A stretch of 44,739 nucleotides of DNA, taken from assembly GCA_900556555.1 (NCBI GenBank), contig USPF01000013.1, positions 1 through 44,739 of the forward strand, in the 5' to 3' direction. Positions 26,031 to 34,542 of this stretch are shown here, one piece after another (positions within the stretch are counted from its first letter, which is position 1; the number at the start of each line of letters is the position of its first letter). Under the pieces are notes generated by a model that saw only the letters and a list, made by a program, of their open reading frames with translations, was not told the origin of the DNA and ran no database searches. This DNA comes from an uncultured Blautia sp. (GTDB taxonomy: Bacteria; Bacillota; Clostridia; Lachnospirales; Lachnospiraceae). Position numbers and translations under genes: made by a program.

Positions 26031-27152
26031 TTATTCCAGTGTTAAATCAGGATACAATCCTTTTGCAAACGTTACAATTCCATCCTTTGTACGCGTAGCG
26101 CTTGCATACATCTCGCTAAGCATGATTGGAACTACTCTTCCATTCTTCACAGCATCCATGCTTGCATAAGCCTCATCTTCTAGAATCACATTTAATTTTT
26201 CCTGCTTTAACTGTTCTGGGTCATCTCCGGAATAAGGCATATAAACTACAAAAATCACGTCTGGATTTGCTGCAATAACATCTTCTTTTCCAAGACTTCC
26301 CCCATCTGGATTTGCCAGTACACCGCCAAGCTGTGTTACCATATCACCACCGAGAGATGTAGTATTATAATTGGTAAATCCATTCTTCCCAGACTCCAGA
26401 ATCAAAACACTTGGCTTTTCTTCTATACTCTCTGTCTTCTCTTTTACAGAATCAATAGTATCTTTCATTTCATTTACAATAGCTTCAGCCTGATCCTGTA
26501 CATCAAAAATCTTTCCCATGTTTAAAATATCTGTATACTCATTTTCCAGGGTTTTATTATAAGAAACATCTCCATTTTTCGGATGTGTATTACTATTCAT
26601 ATAGGTATTAGTTCCTTTCTCTACCCATCCTGCTGCATCTCCTAATGTTTTCTCTCCAAACAGAGACCCCCATGAGAAAATCATATCTGGCTCCAGCATA
26701 GTAACTGTCTCCAGAGACGGTGTAAATTCATCTAAATAATTCAGTTTTGAAAAAGCTGCCTTTTGTTCATCAGGAACTTCATTATCCAGTCCCGCTGCTG
26801 CTACAATATGATCTTCCAGTCCTAAGGCAAGTAATGTTTCAATTGACCCCTGATAAACCGCCAAAACTTTCTCCGGTGCCTTTTCATATGTTGTGGTAAA
26901 TTCTACGCCGTCAGAACCATAGGTGGTAATGGTAAGTGGATATTCTGTACTCTTGGTTTTTTCAGTTTCGTTTTCCTCTTCTGCTTCTGTTTCATCTTCT
27001 TCTGCTTTATTATCTTCAATAATCGCAGAAGCATCTTTTCTTTCCGGGTCACCGCTGTTATTTCCTTTTGTCTGTCCACATGCTCCCATAGACAATGCCA
27101 TTCCTACTGCCAGTGTTCCTGCCATCCACTTTGTCACAAATTTTTTCTTCAT
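26031..27152 (-). CDS. Substrate-binding lipoprotein, BtuF/FepB class (probable cobalamin)
   Basis: 373 residues. Lipoprotein signal peptide with the lipobox MGAC (Cys about 25), then a Glu/Asp/Lys-rich linker (about 30-70). The periplasmic-binding fold of cluster A-II transporters follows: PEKVLAVYQGSIETLLALGLE, MLEPDMIFSW, and the C-lobe from KPSVLILE. It should be tethered outside the membrane and deliver ligand to the FecCD-type permease. Cobalamin, free or as a corrinoid relative, is inferred from upstream riboswitches. It follows the leucine-rich repeat gene by 62 bases with no terminator between. Confidence 0.88.
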   Translation of the reverse strand: MKKKFVTKWMAGTLAVGMALSMGACGQTKGNNSGDPERKDASAIIEDNKAEEDETEAEEENETEKTKSTEYPLTITTYGSDGVEFTTTYEKAPEKVLAVYQGSIETLLALGLEDHIVAAAGLDNEVPDEQKAAFSKLNYLDEFTPSLETVTMLEPDMIFSWGSLFGEKTLGDAAGWVEKGTNTYMNSNTHPKNGDVSYNKTLENEYTDILNMGKIFDVQDQAEAIVNEMKDTIDSVKEKTESIEEKPSVLILESGKNGFTNYNTTSLGGDMVTQLGGVLANPDGGSLGKEDVIAANPDVIFVVYMPYSGDDPEQLKQEKLNVILEDEAYASMDAVKNGRVVPIMLSEMYASATRTKDGIVTFAKGLYPDLTLE

Positions 27153-27214
27153 TTTGCTGTTTATCCTTTCTTATCATGTCTTTGCACTGTTCTGCATATT
27201 ATGCTTCTGTTTTT

Positions 27215-28018
27215 TTACAAATACTCTACCCTCATTCCGTACTGTCTGGCATATGCTTCCATTTTGCTGCCCTTATGACAGCGGATTGTACAATTCTTAT
27301 TTGTGATCCATTCCCCTACGTTCTCCGGATCATGGTGAATTTCCAGGACTTTCAAATGGTTGCATCCATGAAATGCCCATTTTTCTATTGTATGTACACT
27401 TTCAGGTATAGCGATATATTCTAATTGTTTGCATTTTAAAAATGCACTGTCACCAATATATTCCAATCCATCCGGCAGGGTTACGTTCTGAAATCCGCAT
27501 TGATAAAATCCTTTGCTTCCTATCCTTTTTAATGTTCCCGGCAAAATCACTTCTTCCAGGCTGTCACACTTAAAAAATGCCTTTTCTCCGATTTCCTCTA
27601 CCCGGCTGGGCAGAACCAGGGATTTTAGCTTCCTGCACTCTGCAAAGGCTTCCTTTGGAATGGTTTTACATTTTTTATTCTCAGAAAATTCTGCCCTTGA
27701 TAGCCTTTTACATTTTGAGAATGCACTTTCTCCAATCTGGCACAAATCTCCCGGAAACATTGCTTCCTTCATATTACTGCAGTTAGCAAAAGCTTCTTTT
27801 CCTATTTTGACTGTTTTTGGAAAATCTGCATCCCTCAATGCTGTGCATCCGAAAAGCCCCTGTTTTCCTATCACACCAATGTTTGTCAAAACAATTTTTT
27901 TGACTTTTATATTATTTTTTAATGCTTCTTTTTCTAAAACTGTATAAAACGGCTCTATCACATAATCTTCCTGTACACCCCTCAATGCTTTCTCTCTGCT
28001 CAAAACCCTATATACCAT
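27215..28018 (-). CDS. Leucine-rich repeat (BspA/LRR_5 type) protein without signal peptide
   Basis: 267 residues. Seven or eight repeats of about 23 residues of the pattern IGExAFxxCxxLxxVxLPxxLxxI, e.g. VEEIGEKAFFKCDSLEEVIL, cover roughly residues 45-240. Most bacterial LRR_5 proteins are secreted adhesins, but this one has neither signal peptide nor anchor, so it should be cytosolic. The N-terminus (MVYRVLSREKALRGV) is unlike a repeat. It starts 3 bases after the stop of the HNH-repeat gene with AGGAG 8 bases before ATG, so the two are coupled. It probably binds another protein; the partner is unknown. Confidence 0.82.
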   Translation of the reverse strand: MVYRVLSREKALRGVQEDYVIEPFYTVLEKEALKNNIKVKKIVLTNIGVIGKQGLFGCTALRDADFPKTVKIGKEAFANCSNMKEAMFPGDLCQIGESAFSKCKRLSRAEFSENKKCKTIPKEAFAECRKLKSLVLPSRVEEIGEKAFFKCDSLEEVILPGTLKRIGSKGFYQCGFQNVTLPDGLEYIGDSAFLKCKQLEYIAIPESVHTIEKWAFHGCNHLKVLEIHHDPENVGEWITNKNCTIRCHKGSKMEAYARQYGMRVEYL

Positions 28019-28021
28019 ATC

Positions 28022-29023
28022 TCATTCTCCTGTCATTTCTCTATAGTGAATCTGATAAAGGGCATTTGCCCAGGAACCACAGCTTTGCTGCAGTCTTCTT
28101 CGAAATTCTGGCTCAACGTCTTTCCGGTCCGGCATCTCACCATGTTCTTTCCAGTATTGATATAACTGCTCTAAATCTTTTTGCGTCTGTATATCAGGAG
28201 CAACTACCTGATAATAACAATTTTGAAGGTTCGTAAGATGTCCTTTCTTTTCCATCTGTTCTGTATCCCCCGTTTTTGCAGAAAAAAATGGATTGCGTTT
28301 TTTCACTGGCTCCAAACCAATCTGATACAAAGCATTACGATAACTGCCGCATCTTTTGACTACCCTTTCCTTTAAATCTTCTGGTAATTCTCCCATAAGA
28401 GGAGCACGGTGCAACTGCCTGGACAGCTGACGTATTTCTGACAAATCTTCTACGCATTCTGTTTCCAGATTCTTTATTTTATACACTGCACATTCCTGAA
28501 AAAAAGCTTCGTCAATCCCCGCATCCAAAATAACTTTTCCCCAGTTATCTGCATATTTCGCAACCTGGATACTAATCCGGGGCAAATCACGTGGATGAGG
28601 GATTCTGCATATTTCCTTGGCCTTTTTCCTGATTTCATTCAAAAACATTTGATATTCCTCAGCCTCTTCTTGCTGTTTTGACAAAGACTTTCCTCCTTTG
28701 CCCGCAGCTTTACTTAATCCTGCAGCTTTCAAAGCATAAGGCCATTTTTGAAACCTTTCTCTTATATACTCCCGCAACACCCAGAACACTTCTTTTTTCG
28801 CAGGTGAACGCCCTAATTCTTCTGCCCTTTTTTTCAATATATTTAAAAGTTCTTCCTCTGTTAGGGAATTATAAAAAGCTCTTCCACATATAGTTTCCAG
28901 AGAATACGTCTGATATAAAAAACCGTCTGTATCTTCTATTCCCCATTCCTGATCTGATAAAAGTTCTACTTTTTCCATCAGTTCTTTCCATAACTTTTTC
29001 TTCTCTTCCTGTTTCATTTCCAT
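28022..29023 (-). CDS. Protein with four HNH-endonuclease-associated repeats, no nuclease domain
   Basis: 333 residues, highly charged, no membrane segments. Four helical repeats resemble the homing-endonuclease-associated HNH_repeat: ELGRSPAKKEV...FQKWPYALKAAGL, CRIPHPRDLP...YADNWGKVILDAGI, LHRAPLMGELP...CGSYRNALYQIGLEP, and HGEMPDRKDVE...CGSWANALYQIHY. Such repeats are thought to bind DNA beside an HNH nuclease, but no HNH motif is present. It is the first gene after the tandem cobalamin elements and heads an operon with the LRR protein and the BtuFCD-like importer. It could be a nucleic-acid or protein-binding regulator; function unknown. Confidence 0.78.
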   Translation of the reverse strand: MEMKQEEKKKLWKELMEKVELLSDQEWGIEDTDGFLYQTYSLETICGRAFYNSLTEEELLNILKKRAEELGRSPAKKEVFWVLREYIRERFQKWPYALKAAGLSKAAGKGGKSLSKQQEEAEEYQMFLNEIRKKAKEICRIPHPRDLPRISIQVAKYADNWGKVILDAGIDEAFFQECAVYKIKNLETECVEDLSEIRQLSRQLHRAPLMGELPEDLKERVVKRCGSYRNALYQIGLEPVKKRNPFFSAKTGDTEQMEKKGHLTNLQNCYYQVVAPDIQTQKDLEQLYQYWKEHGEMPDRKDVEPEFRRRLQQSCGSWANALYQIHYREMTGE

Positions 29024-29050
29024 CTATTTATACCTGTCCTGAATTTATTA

Positions 29051-29088
29051 AAAAACAAAAAAAATGCCTGCTCTCTACAGAACAAACA
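29051..29088 (-). terminator. Terminator of the riboswitch leader, 28 bases before the HNH-repeat gene
   Basis: Minus strand TGTTTGTTCT (29079-29088) pairs with AGAGCAGGCA (29065-29074), all 10 pairs formed if three G-U wobbles are allowed, followed by TTTTTTTTGTTTTTT. It lies between the divergent aptamer (29101-29215) and the gene start, where a transcription-off riboswitch would place it. Confidence 0.85.
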
Positions 29089-29100
29089 TCTCATAATCTT

Positions 29101-29215
29101 ATGCTAACAGAATACAATCCTATAAAGAATAACCAATTGTCGGACACGACCCTCGCTGACTTATGGTATCATTCACAGCAACTTGTGCCGGACTTTCACC
29201 GGACTTCTGAATTAA
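29101..29215 (-). promoter_or_regulatory. Divergent cobalamin-type aptamer (second of a tandem pair)
   Basis: On the minus strand: TTAATTCAGAAGTCCGGTG, AAAGTCCGGCAC, TTGCTGTGAATG and AAGTCAGCGAGGGTCGTGTC. These line up with the cobalamin riboswitch core (GGGAA-GGTGnAAnTCC, then GCnACTGTnA, then the B12 box AGnCAGG), but GGGAA reads CAGAA, the P6 region is shortened and the 3' half of the B12 box deviates. A terminator follows at once (29051-29088). It could be a ligand-shifted or degraded aptamer. Confidence 0.5.
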
Positions 29216-29267
29216 GAGTTTTTGTATCAAACATTCCTCATCGTATCTGTTTTCTTATGAAGTTTTT

Positions 29268-29395
29268 GTGGATTTCCCCTGTCCCCTGGTCACGGGTCTT
29301 GTCCTTCTGCGGAGGATGCATGATTTTATACGTTGCGGAGCGTAAAATCAAAAATATATACAGAAGCTACAAACAGGGAACAGGGCTTTCTCCAC
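29268..29395. repeat. 128-bp imperfect inverted-repeat element with an inner hairpin
   Basis: Outer arms GTGGATTTCCCCTGTCCCCTG (29268-29288; 21 positions, cited as arms GTGGA and CCCCTGTCCCCTG) pair imperfectly with 29374-29395 (CAGGGAACAGGG, then TCCAC). Inside, TGATTTTATACG (29321-29332) pairs with CGTAAAATCA (29341-29350). It lies between the two cobalamin elements and could be a small non-autonomous mobile repeat or a structured spacer in the leader RNA. Confidence 0.5.
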
Positions 29396-29453
29396 CTGCC
29401 ATTTAATCATGCATAATTCTATAAGTTCAGGTTTTTCCCCTTTCGTATTCCAT

Positions 29454-29492
29454 AAAAAAATCCGCCTCACACGGCAAACTACGTGAAAGCGG
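29454..29492 (-). terminator. Terminator of the first riboswitch of the BtuFCD-side leader
   Basis: Minus strand CCGCTTTCACG (29482-29492) pairs with CGTGTGAGGCGG (29462-29473), then ATTTTTTTATGG. It follows the B12 box at about 29560-29580, as expected of an OFF switch. Confidence 0.85.
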
Positions 29493-29539
29493 ATACATCT
29501 GCTGTTCTTATACAACAGGTGGGATTGAAACTTTACACG

Positions 29540-29745
29540 GAAGTTCTTACCTTACTACTATTAAGCAGGTTTCCTGACTTATGGTTCTTTGCTCTACCAC
29601 TCCTTCTCATACTACTATGCCGTAATACAATGGATTCTCTGCAGTATCGCTCCCCAAATACAGTGACCGGATCGCTCAGGATTTGCACCTGATTCCCTTT
29701 TCACCAGTGTTTTCTTTCACACGGATGCACTTAATAGGCTTATGG
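29540..29745 (-). promoter_or_regulatory. Cobalamin riboswitch upstream of the BtuFCD-side operon
   Basis: Minus strand conserved core in order: AAAGGGAATCAGGTGCAAATCC, described as GGGAA, GGTGCAAATCC, then GGTCACTGT, a variable P7-P11 arm with GGGGAGCGATACTGC, and the B12 box AAGTCAGGAAACCTGCTT (29563-29580). It binds cobalamin in relatives and here precedes a terminator at 29454-29492, so B12 should stop transcription. Its transcript starts near 29753 from the promoter at 29760-29788. Confidence 0.9.
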
Positions 29746-29759
29746 AATTATACAACTGT

Positions 29760-29788
29760 ATTCTAACACTATGCACAGATATCGTCAA
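29760..29788 (-). promoter_or_regulatory. Promoter of the tandem cobalamin leader and HNH-repeat/LRR/BtuFCD operon
   Basis: Minus strand TTGACG (29783-29788), a 17-base spacer and TAGAAT (29760-29765), located 39 bases after the S-component stop. Confidence 0.8.
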
Positions 29789-29826
29789 GCTTTTCCCGAA
29801 ATTTTTTATAACTTGACCAATATTTC

Positions 29827-31170
29827 TCACACCTCCAGAATCCCATATTTTTTCTTGATTCTATCCAGTTTTCTTTCCATTGGGATAGAAAGGAAAAATA
29901 AAAATATCACCGTTGATGTCCCATGGATGATGTTAAACGGAACTCCCGAGACATAAGCAGCCAAAAATGCTTTCCAGGATAAATCCTGTCCCATCATTGC
30001 TACAGATGCCGTATCCATCAAAAGTCCATAGATGATAAAAGTGGAAAGTCCTCCATAAATACATAAGATGATTTTATGCTTCCATTCTTCTGTCCTGCTG
30101 GTGTTCCGCTTCTTGTTTTTGCTGAACAGAAGCCCTGCTAAAAATCCGATAATCCCAAAGGAAAACATCTGCCAGGGTGTCCACGGGCCTTGTCCAAAAA
30201 AGAAATTTGATACAAAACCAGTCATTGCTCCTGTAAGAAATCCGGCTTCTGCTCCCAGTCCCACTCCTGCTATGATTACGATTGCCACAACAGGTTTAAA
30301 CTGCGGAATCATAAAAAATGCCATCCTCCCGACTACTGCAATAGCCGCCATAACAGCAATGAGCAGTAACTCTCTTGCCTGTGGCCTGCGCTGTTCAAAT
30401 ACCATAGCAAAAGGAATCATAGCCAGCCCGATGATACATAACGAAATAAAAATTTCACTTCTGTCATTCAAAAAGAAAATACCAAAAAAGATGACAAATG
30501 GTATGGCAATCAAGATTAAAAGCATCGCTGCCCATGTTCTCTTTCCTATGTGTCTGTCTGCTTGCACACTCCGGTCTATGTAGGTCTGCGTCTTATATTC
30601 GGCTTCTGTATCCAACAGCTTATTCACACTCAGAAGTATAAGAACTGACAAAATAAATTGTGCATACTGCCATGCAGTCAGCTGGACATAACTGTGTAAT
30701 GTCATATTCAAAAACGTACTTGGTCTTCCCATTCTGGTGTTAAAATAGACATTTATCACGCTCACTGCCACAAAGGTTCCTGCCGCTGCCAGGGCACTGA
30801 ACAGAAAGCAAATTTTCACGAAAAAAAGAGCTTTTTTCTTCTTAACATAAGATAATATTCCACACAGCAGCATCATGATCATAAGGATTCCTGCTATTAT
30901 TTTAATTCCCCCGCTAAAATTACATAGTCTATCCAGCTCTGCCTCCGAGAAAAGTTCCATGTGCAGCATTCCGCCTCTTCTGATGCTTCCCTGTATATTA
31001 CGGATGCACAGCTCTATATTCCAGAATGTATAGGTTGTCTGTACTTTTGAATATTTCAGCACTGGTATTGAAATCCATGGAAATGCACAAGAGCACAAAA
31101 AAATAAATAGGCTCACATATATGGGCAGCATTGCCCTGGTGTCTACTCCTGTCGCCTGTTTCTTCTGCAT
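29827..31170 (-). CDS. ECF transporter S component with an N-terminal membrane extension (probable cobalamin)
   Basis: 447 residues, about 11 membrane segments. The C-terminal half (from about residue 235) looks like an ECF substrate-binding S component: ELLLIAVMAAIAVVGRMAFF, then a Gly-rich segment GVGLGAEAGFLTGAMTGFVS and PWTPWQMFSFGIIGFLAGLLF. S components are usually about 180-220 residues with six spans; the first 200 residues here add about four spans and an extracellular loop (about 40-75). It starts within the EcfA gene (28-base overlap). The riboswitch at the operon head suggests cobalamin as in CbrT-type S components; direct sequence proof of substrate is lacking. Confidence 0.8.
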   Translation of the reverse strand: MQKKQATGVDTRAMLPIYVSLFIFLCSCAFPWISIPVLKYSKVQTTYTFWNIELCIRNIQGSIRRGGMLHMELFSEAELDRLCNFSGGIKIIAGILMIMMLLCGILSYVKKKKALFFVKICFLFSALAAAGTFVAVSVINVYFNTRMGRPSTFLNMTLHSYVQLTAWQYAQFILSVLILLSVNKLLDTEAEYKTQTYIDRSVQADRHIGKRTWAAMLLILIAIPFVIFFGIFFLNDRSEIFISLCIIGLAMIPFAMVFEQRRPQARELLLIAVMAAIAVVGRMAFFMIPQFKPVVAIVIIAGVGLGAEAGFLTGAMTGFVSNFFFGQGPWTPWQMFSFGIIGFLAGLLFSKNKKRNTSRTEEWKHKIILCIYGGLSTFIIYGLLMDTASVAMMGQDLSWKAFLAAYVSGVPFNIIHGTSTVIFLFFLSIPMERKLDRIKKKYGILEV

Positions 31171-32831
31171 GATTCAATCACATCCTTTACTGTTACTGCA
31201 TCTGGAAATATATGCCTTGCCATCCTGTTTGCCGCTGTTGTATAAAAACTGTTCCCGGTAAAAAATTCTCTGGAATCACAGGCTGTTACCACTGCCCCAT
31301 CAAAAAACATAGCACAGGTATCTGCATACGATGCACAGAATTCAATATCATGTGACACCATTAAAATGGTAATTCCTTTTTCCTGCAATCTCTTGAAAAT
31401 ACCTGCCAGTTTGCTTTTGTAAAAACCATCTAACCCCTTTGTTGGTTCATCCAGCAAAAGGATTTCCGGCTCCAGCAAAAGAACTTTTGCAAGTGCAGCT
31501 CTTTGCTGTTCACCACCGCTTAAATCATAAGGGTGCATATGCAGCAGATGTCCAATTTCTGTATCTTCTACTACCTGTCCTATTTTTTCTTTATGCTCTT
31601 TTCTTTTTAACGGAGACAGATCATTTACCATTTCCCATAAATCTTCTTCTACCGTATTCCCTACAAATAAACTCTGTGGATTTTGAGGAAGCACACCAAG
31701 AAAATGATGGAACAGTTCTTTTTCCGGTATTTTTCTGATATCTCTTCCCTGCAAAAATATCTTCCCACGGTATGGTCTGTGAATTCCCGATAGTAATGAT
31801 AATGTGGTACTTTTACCAGTTCCATTGCCCCCAAGGATACAGAACAACTCACCCTTTTTCACCTGCAAAGATAAGTCTCTGACAATATCTTTTCCTTCTT
31901 TCTCATAGCGGAACCACACCTCTTTTACAGAAATCACAGCTTCTTTTTTGGATAAATTTTTTCTTTTTTTCTCAGGATATTTCACTTCTTCTTTGATTTC
32001 TTCCTGTCCCTTATAATACTCTTCCAGCCAGTTTCTGCCCTCACATACGGTCAGCGGGCAAACACCTTCCTGCCCTGTTTTGTTATAAATCTGAACCGGG
32101 CTTGGCATAGCAAGAAACAAATCATGATCTGCCAGTTCCTTTCCCACCATACGTGGGGTGTCAAAAAAAGTCTGTTTTCCATCTTCTAATACCAGAACTT
32201 TATCTGCCATTGGAAAGACTTCTTCCAGCCGGTGTTCAATGATAATAACTGTAATTCCAAGATCCAGGTTTATCTTCCGTATTGTAGATAAAAATTCACT
32301 GGCAGCAATGGGATCCAGCTGAGAAGTAGGTTCATCTAAAACCAGAACCTTGGGCTGCATTGCCATCACGGATGCCAGATTTAAAAGCTGTTTCTGACCT
32401 CCTGATAATTCTTCTACATTTTTAGAAAACCAGTTCTGGATTCCAAAAAAACTTGCCATCTCTGCAACCCTAAGCCGGATGGTCTGCTGGTCGTAGCCCA
32501 GATTTTCCACTCCAAAAGCTAATTCATGCCATACTTTATCTGTCACAATCTGATTATCCGGGCTTTGAAGTACATAACCAATTTCAGCAGATTGTTTTCT
32601 TACAGAAATTTCTTCCAGGGGCTGTCCTTCAAACAATATCTCCCCCTCTCTTTTTCCATATGGTGTCATAACTGTCTTAAAATGTCTTAAAAGTGTTGTT
32701 TTTCCACATCCGGATTTTCCGCAGATCACCATAAATTCTCCTTGTTCAATAGAAAAATTTATCTTCTGAATTGCAGGTACTCCTGCGTCCGGATAAGTAA
32801 AATCTAAATCTTTGATTTCAAATAGTGCCAT
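31143..32831 (-). CDS. Fused EcfA1-EcfA2 energy-coupling ATPase
   Basis: 562 residues from the ATG at 32831, which has GAGG 7 bases ahead; the frame is open further upstream but that part has no RBS. Two complete ABC domains: the first with CGKSGCGKTT, LSGGQKQLLNLASVMA and LVLDEPTSQLDP; the second (from about residue 290) with GGNGTGKST, LSGGEQQRAALAKVLL and LLLDEPTKGLDG. Most ECF modules encode EcfA1 and EcfA2 separately; here one polypeptide supplies both sites. It overlaps ecfT by 28 bases and the S-component gene by 28, so the three are tightly coupled, a dedicated (group I) ECF arrangement. Confidence 0.93.
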   Translation of the reverse strand: MALFEIKDLDFTYPDAGVPAIQKINFSIEQGEFMVICGKSGCGKTTLLRHFKTVMTPYGKREGEILFEGQPLEEISVRKQSAEIGYVLQSPDNQIVTDKVWHELAFGVENLGYDQQTIRLRVAEMASFFGIQNWFSKNVEELSGGQKQLLNLASVMAMQPKVLVLDEPTSQLDPIAASEFLSTIRKINLDLGITVIIIEHRLEEVFPMADKVLVLEDGKQTFFDTPRMVGKELADHDLFLAMPSPVQIYNKTGQEGVCPLTVCEGRNWLEEYYKGQEEIKEEVKYPEKKRKNLSKKEAVISVKEVWFRYEKEGKDIVRDLSLQVKKGELFCILGGNGTGKSTTLSLLSGIHRPYRGKIFLQGRDIRKIPEKELFHHFLGVLPQNPQSLFVGNTVEEDLWEMVNDLSPLKRKEHKEKIGQVVEDTEIGHLLHMHPYDLSGGEQQRAALAKVLLLEPEILLLDEPTKGLDGFYKSKLAGIFKRLQEKGITILMVSHDIEFCASYADTCAMFFDGAVVTACDSREFFTGNSFYTTAANRMARHIFPDAVTVKDVIESCRRNRRQE

Positions 32832-33697
32832 CTTATATCCTCTGTAATATTTAAAATAATAGGAAGGAAACACAGGATTCCGTAACAGATATAAATAAAA
32901 ATCACAAATCCTGTCGTTTCATTTATCATCAGCATAGGATAATAAAGAAAACTTATTTTCTTTGTAAGAATCCCCCAAAAAATAGTTCCTCCGAGAAGGA
33001 GTAAAACTCCTAACAATATCTTGTCTCTGGTGTCAAATCTGTAAATAGAAAAATTATTTCTTCCTCTCAATCCATACCCTCTGGACTTCATAGAATCTGC
33101 TGTTTCTACAGAATTTTCCAAGGCCCAGGTGGTCATAATGGAAAGAATTTTCATTCCATGCTTTGCCTTCATCAGCATATTTCCGTTGGTTACATCACGG
33201 CCAATACATTTTTGTGCATTTGAAATTTTCACTATCTGATTCTTAAATTTAGGCACAAAACGAAGTACCATAGACAAAATAAGAGACATAGCCGGAATTA
33301 CTTTTCCAAAAAGGTAAATAAACTTATCTGAAGTCATTACTACCTGATAACAAGAAAACCAGTTCAGTACACTCACCAGCATAACTCCTGCTGCCAAACC
33401 GTATAATATGGATTCGAGTGTGAGCGGGTTTCCGTTTTTTAGATAGAAAATCAAGGTAACCCCCTTGTGATTAAACAGGGGGTTTACCACAGCCGATATC
33501 AGAAATACCGGTAACATCAGCCATAGAGCCGTTTTAAAAGCTTTCCATTTTTTCAAATATATGTAATATGCCATTCCACCGATACAGGAAAGAAGAAGAA
33601 ATACCGGGTGCATCAAAAACATCGAACATCCAATAACCAGCACAAAATATACAAAATTAATCACCGGATGAAATGCTCCAAAAATATCTTGTTTCAT
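32804..33697 (-). CDS. ecfT: ECF transporter transmembrane component EcfT
   Basis: 297 residues, about six membrane segments. The cytoplasmic coupling helices carry the EcfT motifs ADSMKSRGYGLRGRNN and, earlier, VLRFVPKFKNQIVKIS. EcfT links the ATPases to the S component and drives its toppling. It starts 2 bases after the DUF4430 lipoprotein stop, so surface receptor and importer are made from one message. Confidence 0.92.
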   Translation of the reverse strand: MKQDIFGAFHPVINFVYFVLVIGCSMFLMHPVFLLLSCIGGMAYYIYLKKWKAFKTALWLMLPVFLISAVVNPLFNHKGVTLIFYLKNGNPLTLESILYGLAAGVMLVSVLNWFSCYQVVMTSDKFIYLFGKVIPAMSLILSMVLRFVPKFKNQIVKISNAQKCIGRDVTNGNMLMKAKHGMKILSIMTTWALENSVETADSMKSRGYGLRGRNNFSIYRFDTRDKILLGVLLLLGGTIFWGILTKKISFLYYPMLMINETTGFVIFIYICYGILCFLPIILNITEDIRWHYLKSKI

Positions 33698-33699
33698 AA

Positions 33700-34530
33700 T
33701 TATTTCACCCAGGTCTGACCTAAATCACGTCCCAGATCGCAGGTATAATTCCAATGAATCACGTCCCCTGCTTTTACCTGATACCGGCTACATCCATAGT
33801 TAGGATACCAGCCATTCACCTCATACATCCATCCAGAAAGTTCTCCGCAGTCAAATTCATATAAATTATTGATCCCTTCTACATATGCACTGTTGTACTT
33901 TGGTGTAAAGCTAGATTCCATATGAATTCTATTATTCTTGGTCACTCTCTGGAGCACATCAAAGACAGACTCTCCTTCATAAAAACTCACTTCCGTTTCT
34001 GGAAAAATCACTCCATCAGATGGTACCATAGACTCCTTACCAGGTGTTAAATCATCCATGTTATCTAAAATTGTGTCACAAGAAATACTCAGATAACATA
34101 CGTCTTCTGAACTGGTGTTCACTTCTGCGTTTTCTGGTTCTACCGGTGTAGGCATTCCTTCAGGTACTGGATCCGTATGATATTGATCCTGCTTATCCGT
34201 ACCTTCATTGCCCTGATTGCCTGTACTTCCTCCGCTCTGTGTGGCAGACGATTTTCTTTCTTCATATTTTGAGTAATTAATCTCCTTATCTTCTACAGTT
34301 TCTGCATCCAGATACTCTTCTTCCTCCTCCTTTGCTTCTTTCTCTGCGGGTTGCTTATCAGTCTCCTTTTTTTCTGTCTTATTTGTAACTGTCTTCTTTT
34401 CTTCTGCCTGTGAGGAAATCTTTTTTTCCTCTCCCGGTGTTGCCAGTTTTGTAGTTTCACATCCTACAGCCGAACACATAAGCATAATTGCTAATGTTAA
34501 AACGCCTATTGTTTTTTTTAACTTTTTCAT
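33700..34530 (-). CDS. DUF4430 lipoprotein (transcobalamin/intrinsic factor C-domain-like)
   Basis: 276 residues. Lipoprotein signal with lipobox SAVGC (Cys24). A long Lys/Glu/Thr/Ser-rich spacer follows (about 30-135), long enough to cross the cell wall. The C-terminal domain (about 140-276) has the DUF4430 hallmarks: a gap-rich beta region, YVEGINNLYEFDCGELSGWM, YEVNGWYPNYGCSRYQVKAG and DVIHWNYTCDLG. DUF4430 is the beta domain that closes over cobalamin in human intrinsic factor and transcobalamin. Placed between the toroid protein and EcfT under a cobalamin riboswitch, it is a strong candidate for an extracellular cobalamin-binding partner. Binding itself is inferred. Confidence 0.88.
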   Translation of the reverse strand: MKKLKKTIGVLTLAIMLMCSAVGCETTKLATPGEEKKISSQAEEKKTVTNKTEKKETDKQPAEKEAKEEEEEYLDAETVEDKEINYSKYEERKSSATQSGGSTGNQGNEGTDKQDQYHTDPVPEGMPTPVEPENAEVNTSSEDVCYLSISCDTILDNMDDLTPGKESMVPSDGVIFPETEVSFYEGESVFDVLQRVTKNNRIHMESSFTPKYNSAYVEGINNLYEFDCGELSGWMYEVNGWYPNYGCSRYQVKAGDVIHWNYTCDLGRDLGQTWVK

Positions 34531-34542
34531 CTGTATCTCCTT

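Noticed and set aside
27215..28018. Secreted BspA-type adhesin
   Set aside because: The leucine-rich repeats fit, but there is no signal peptide, membrane span or wall anchor.
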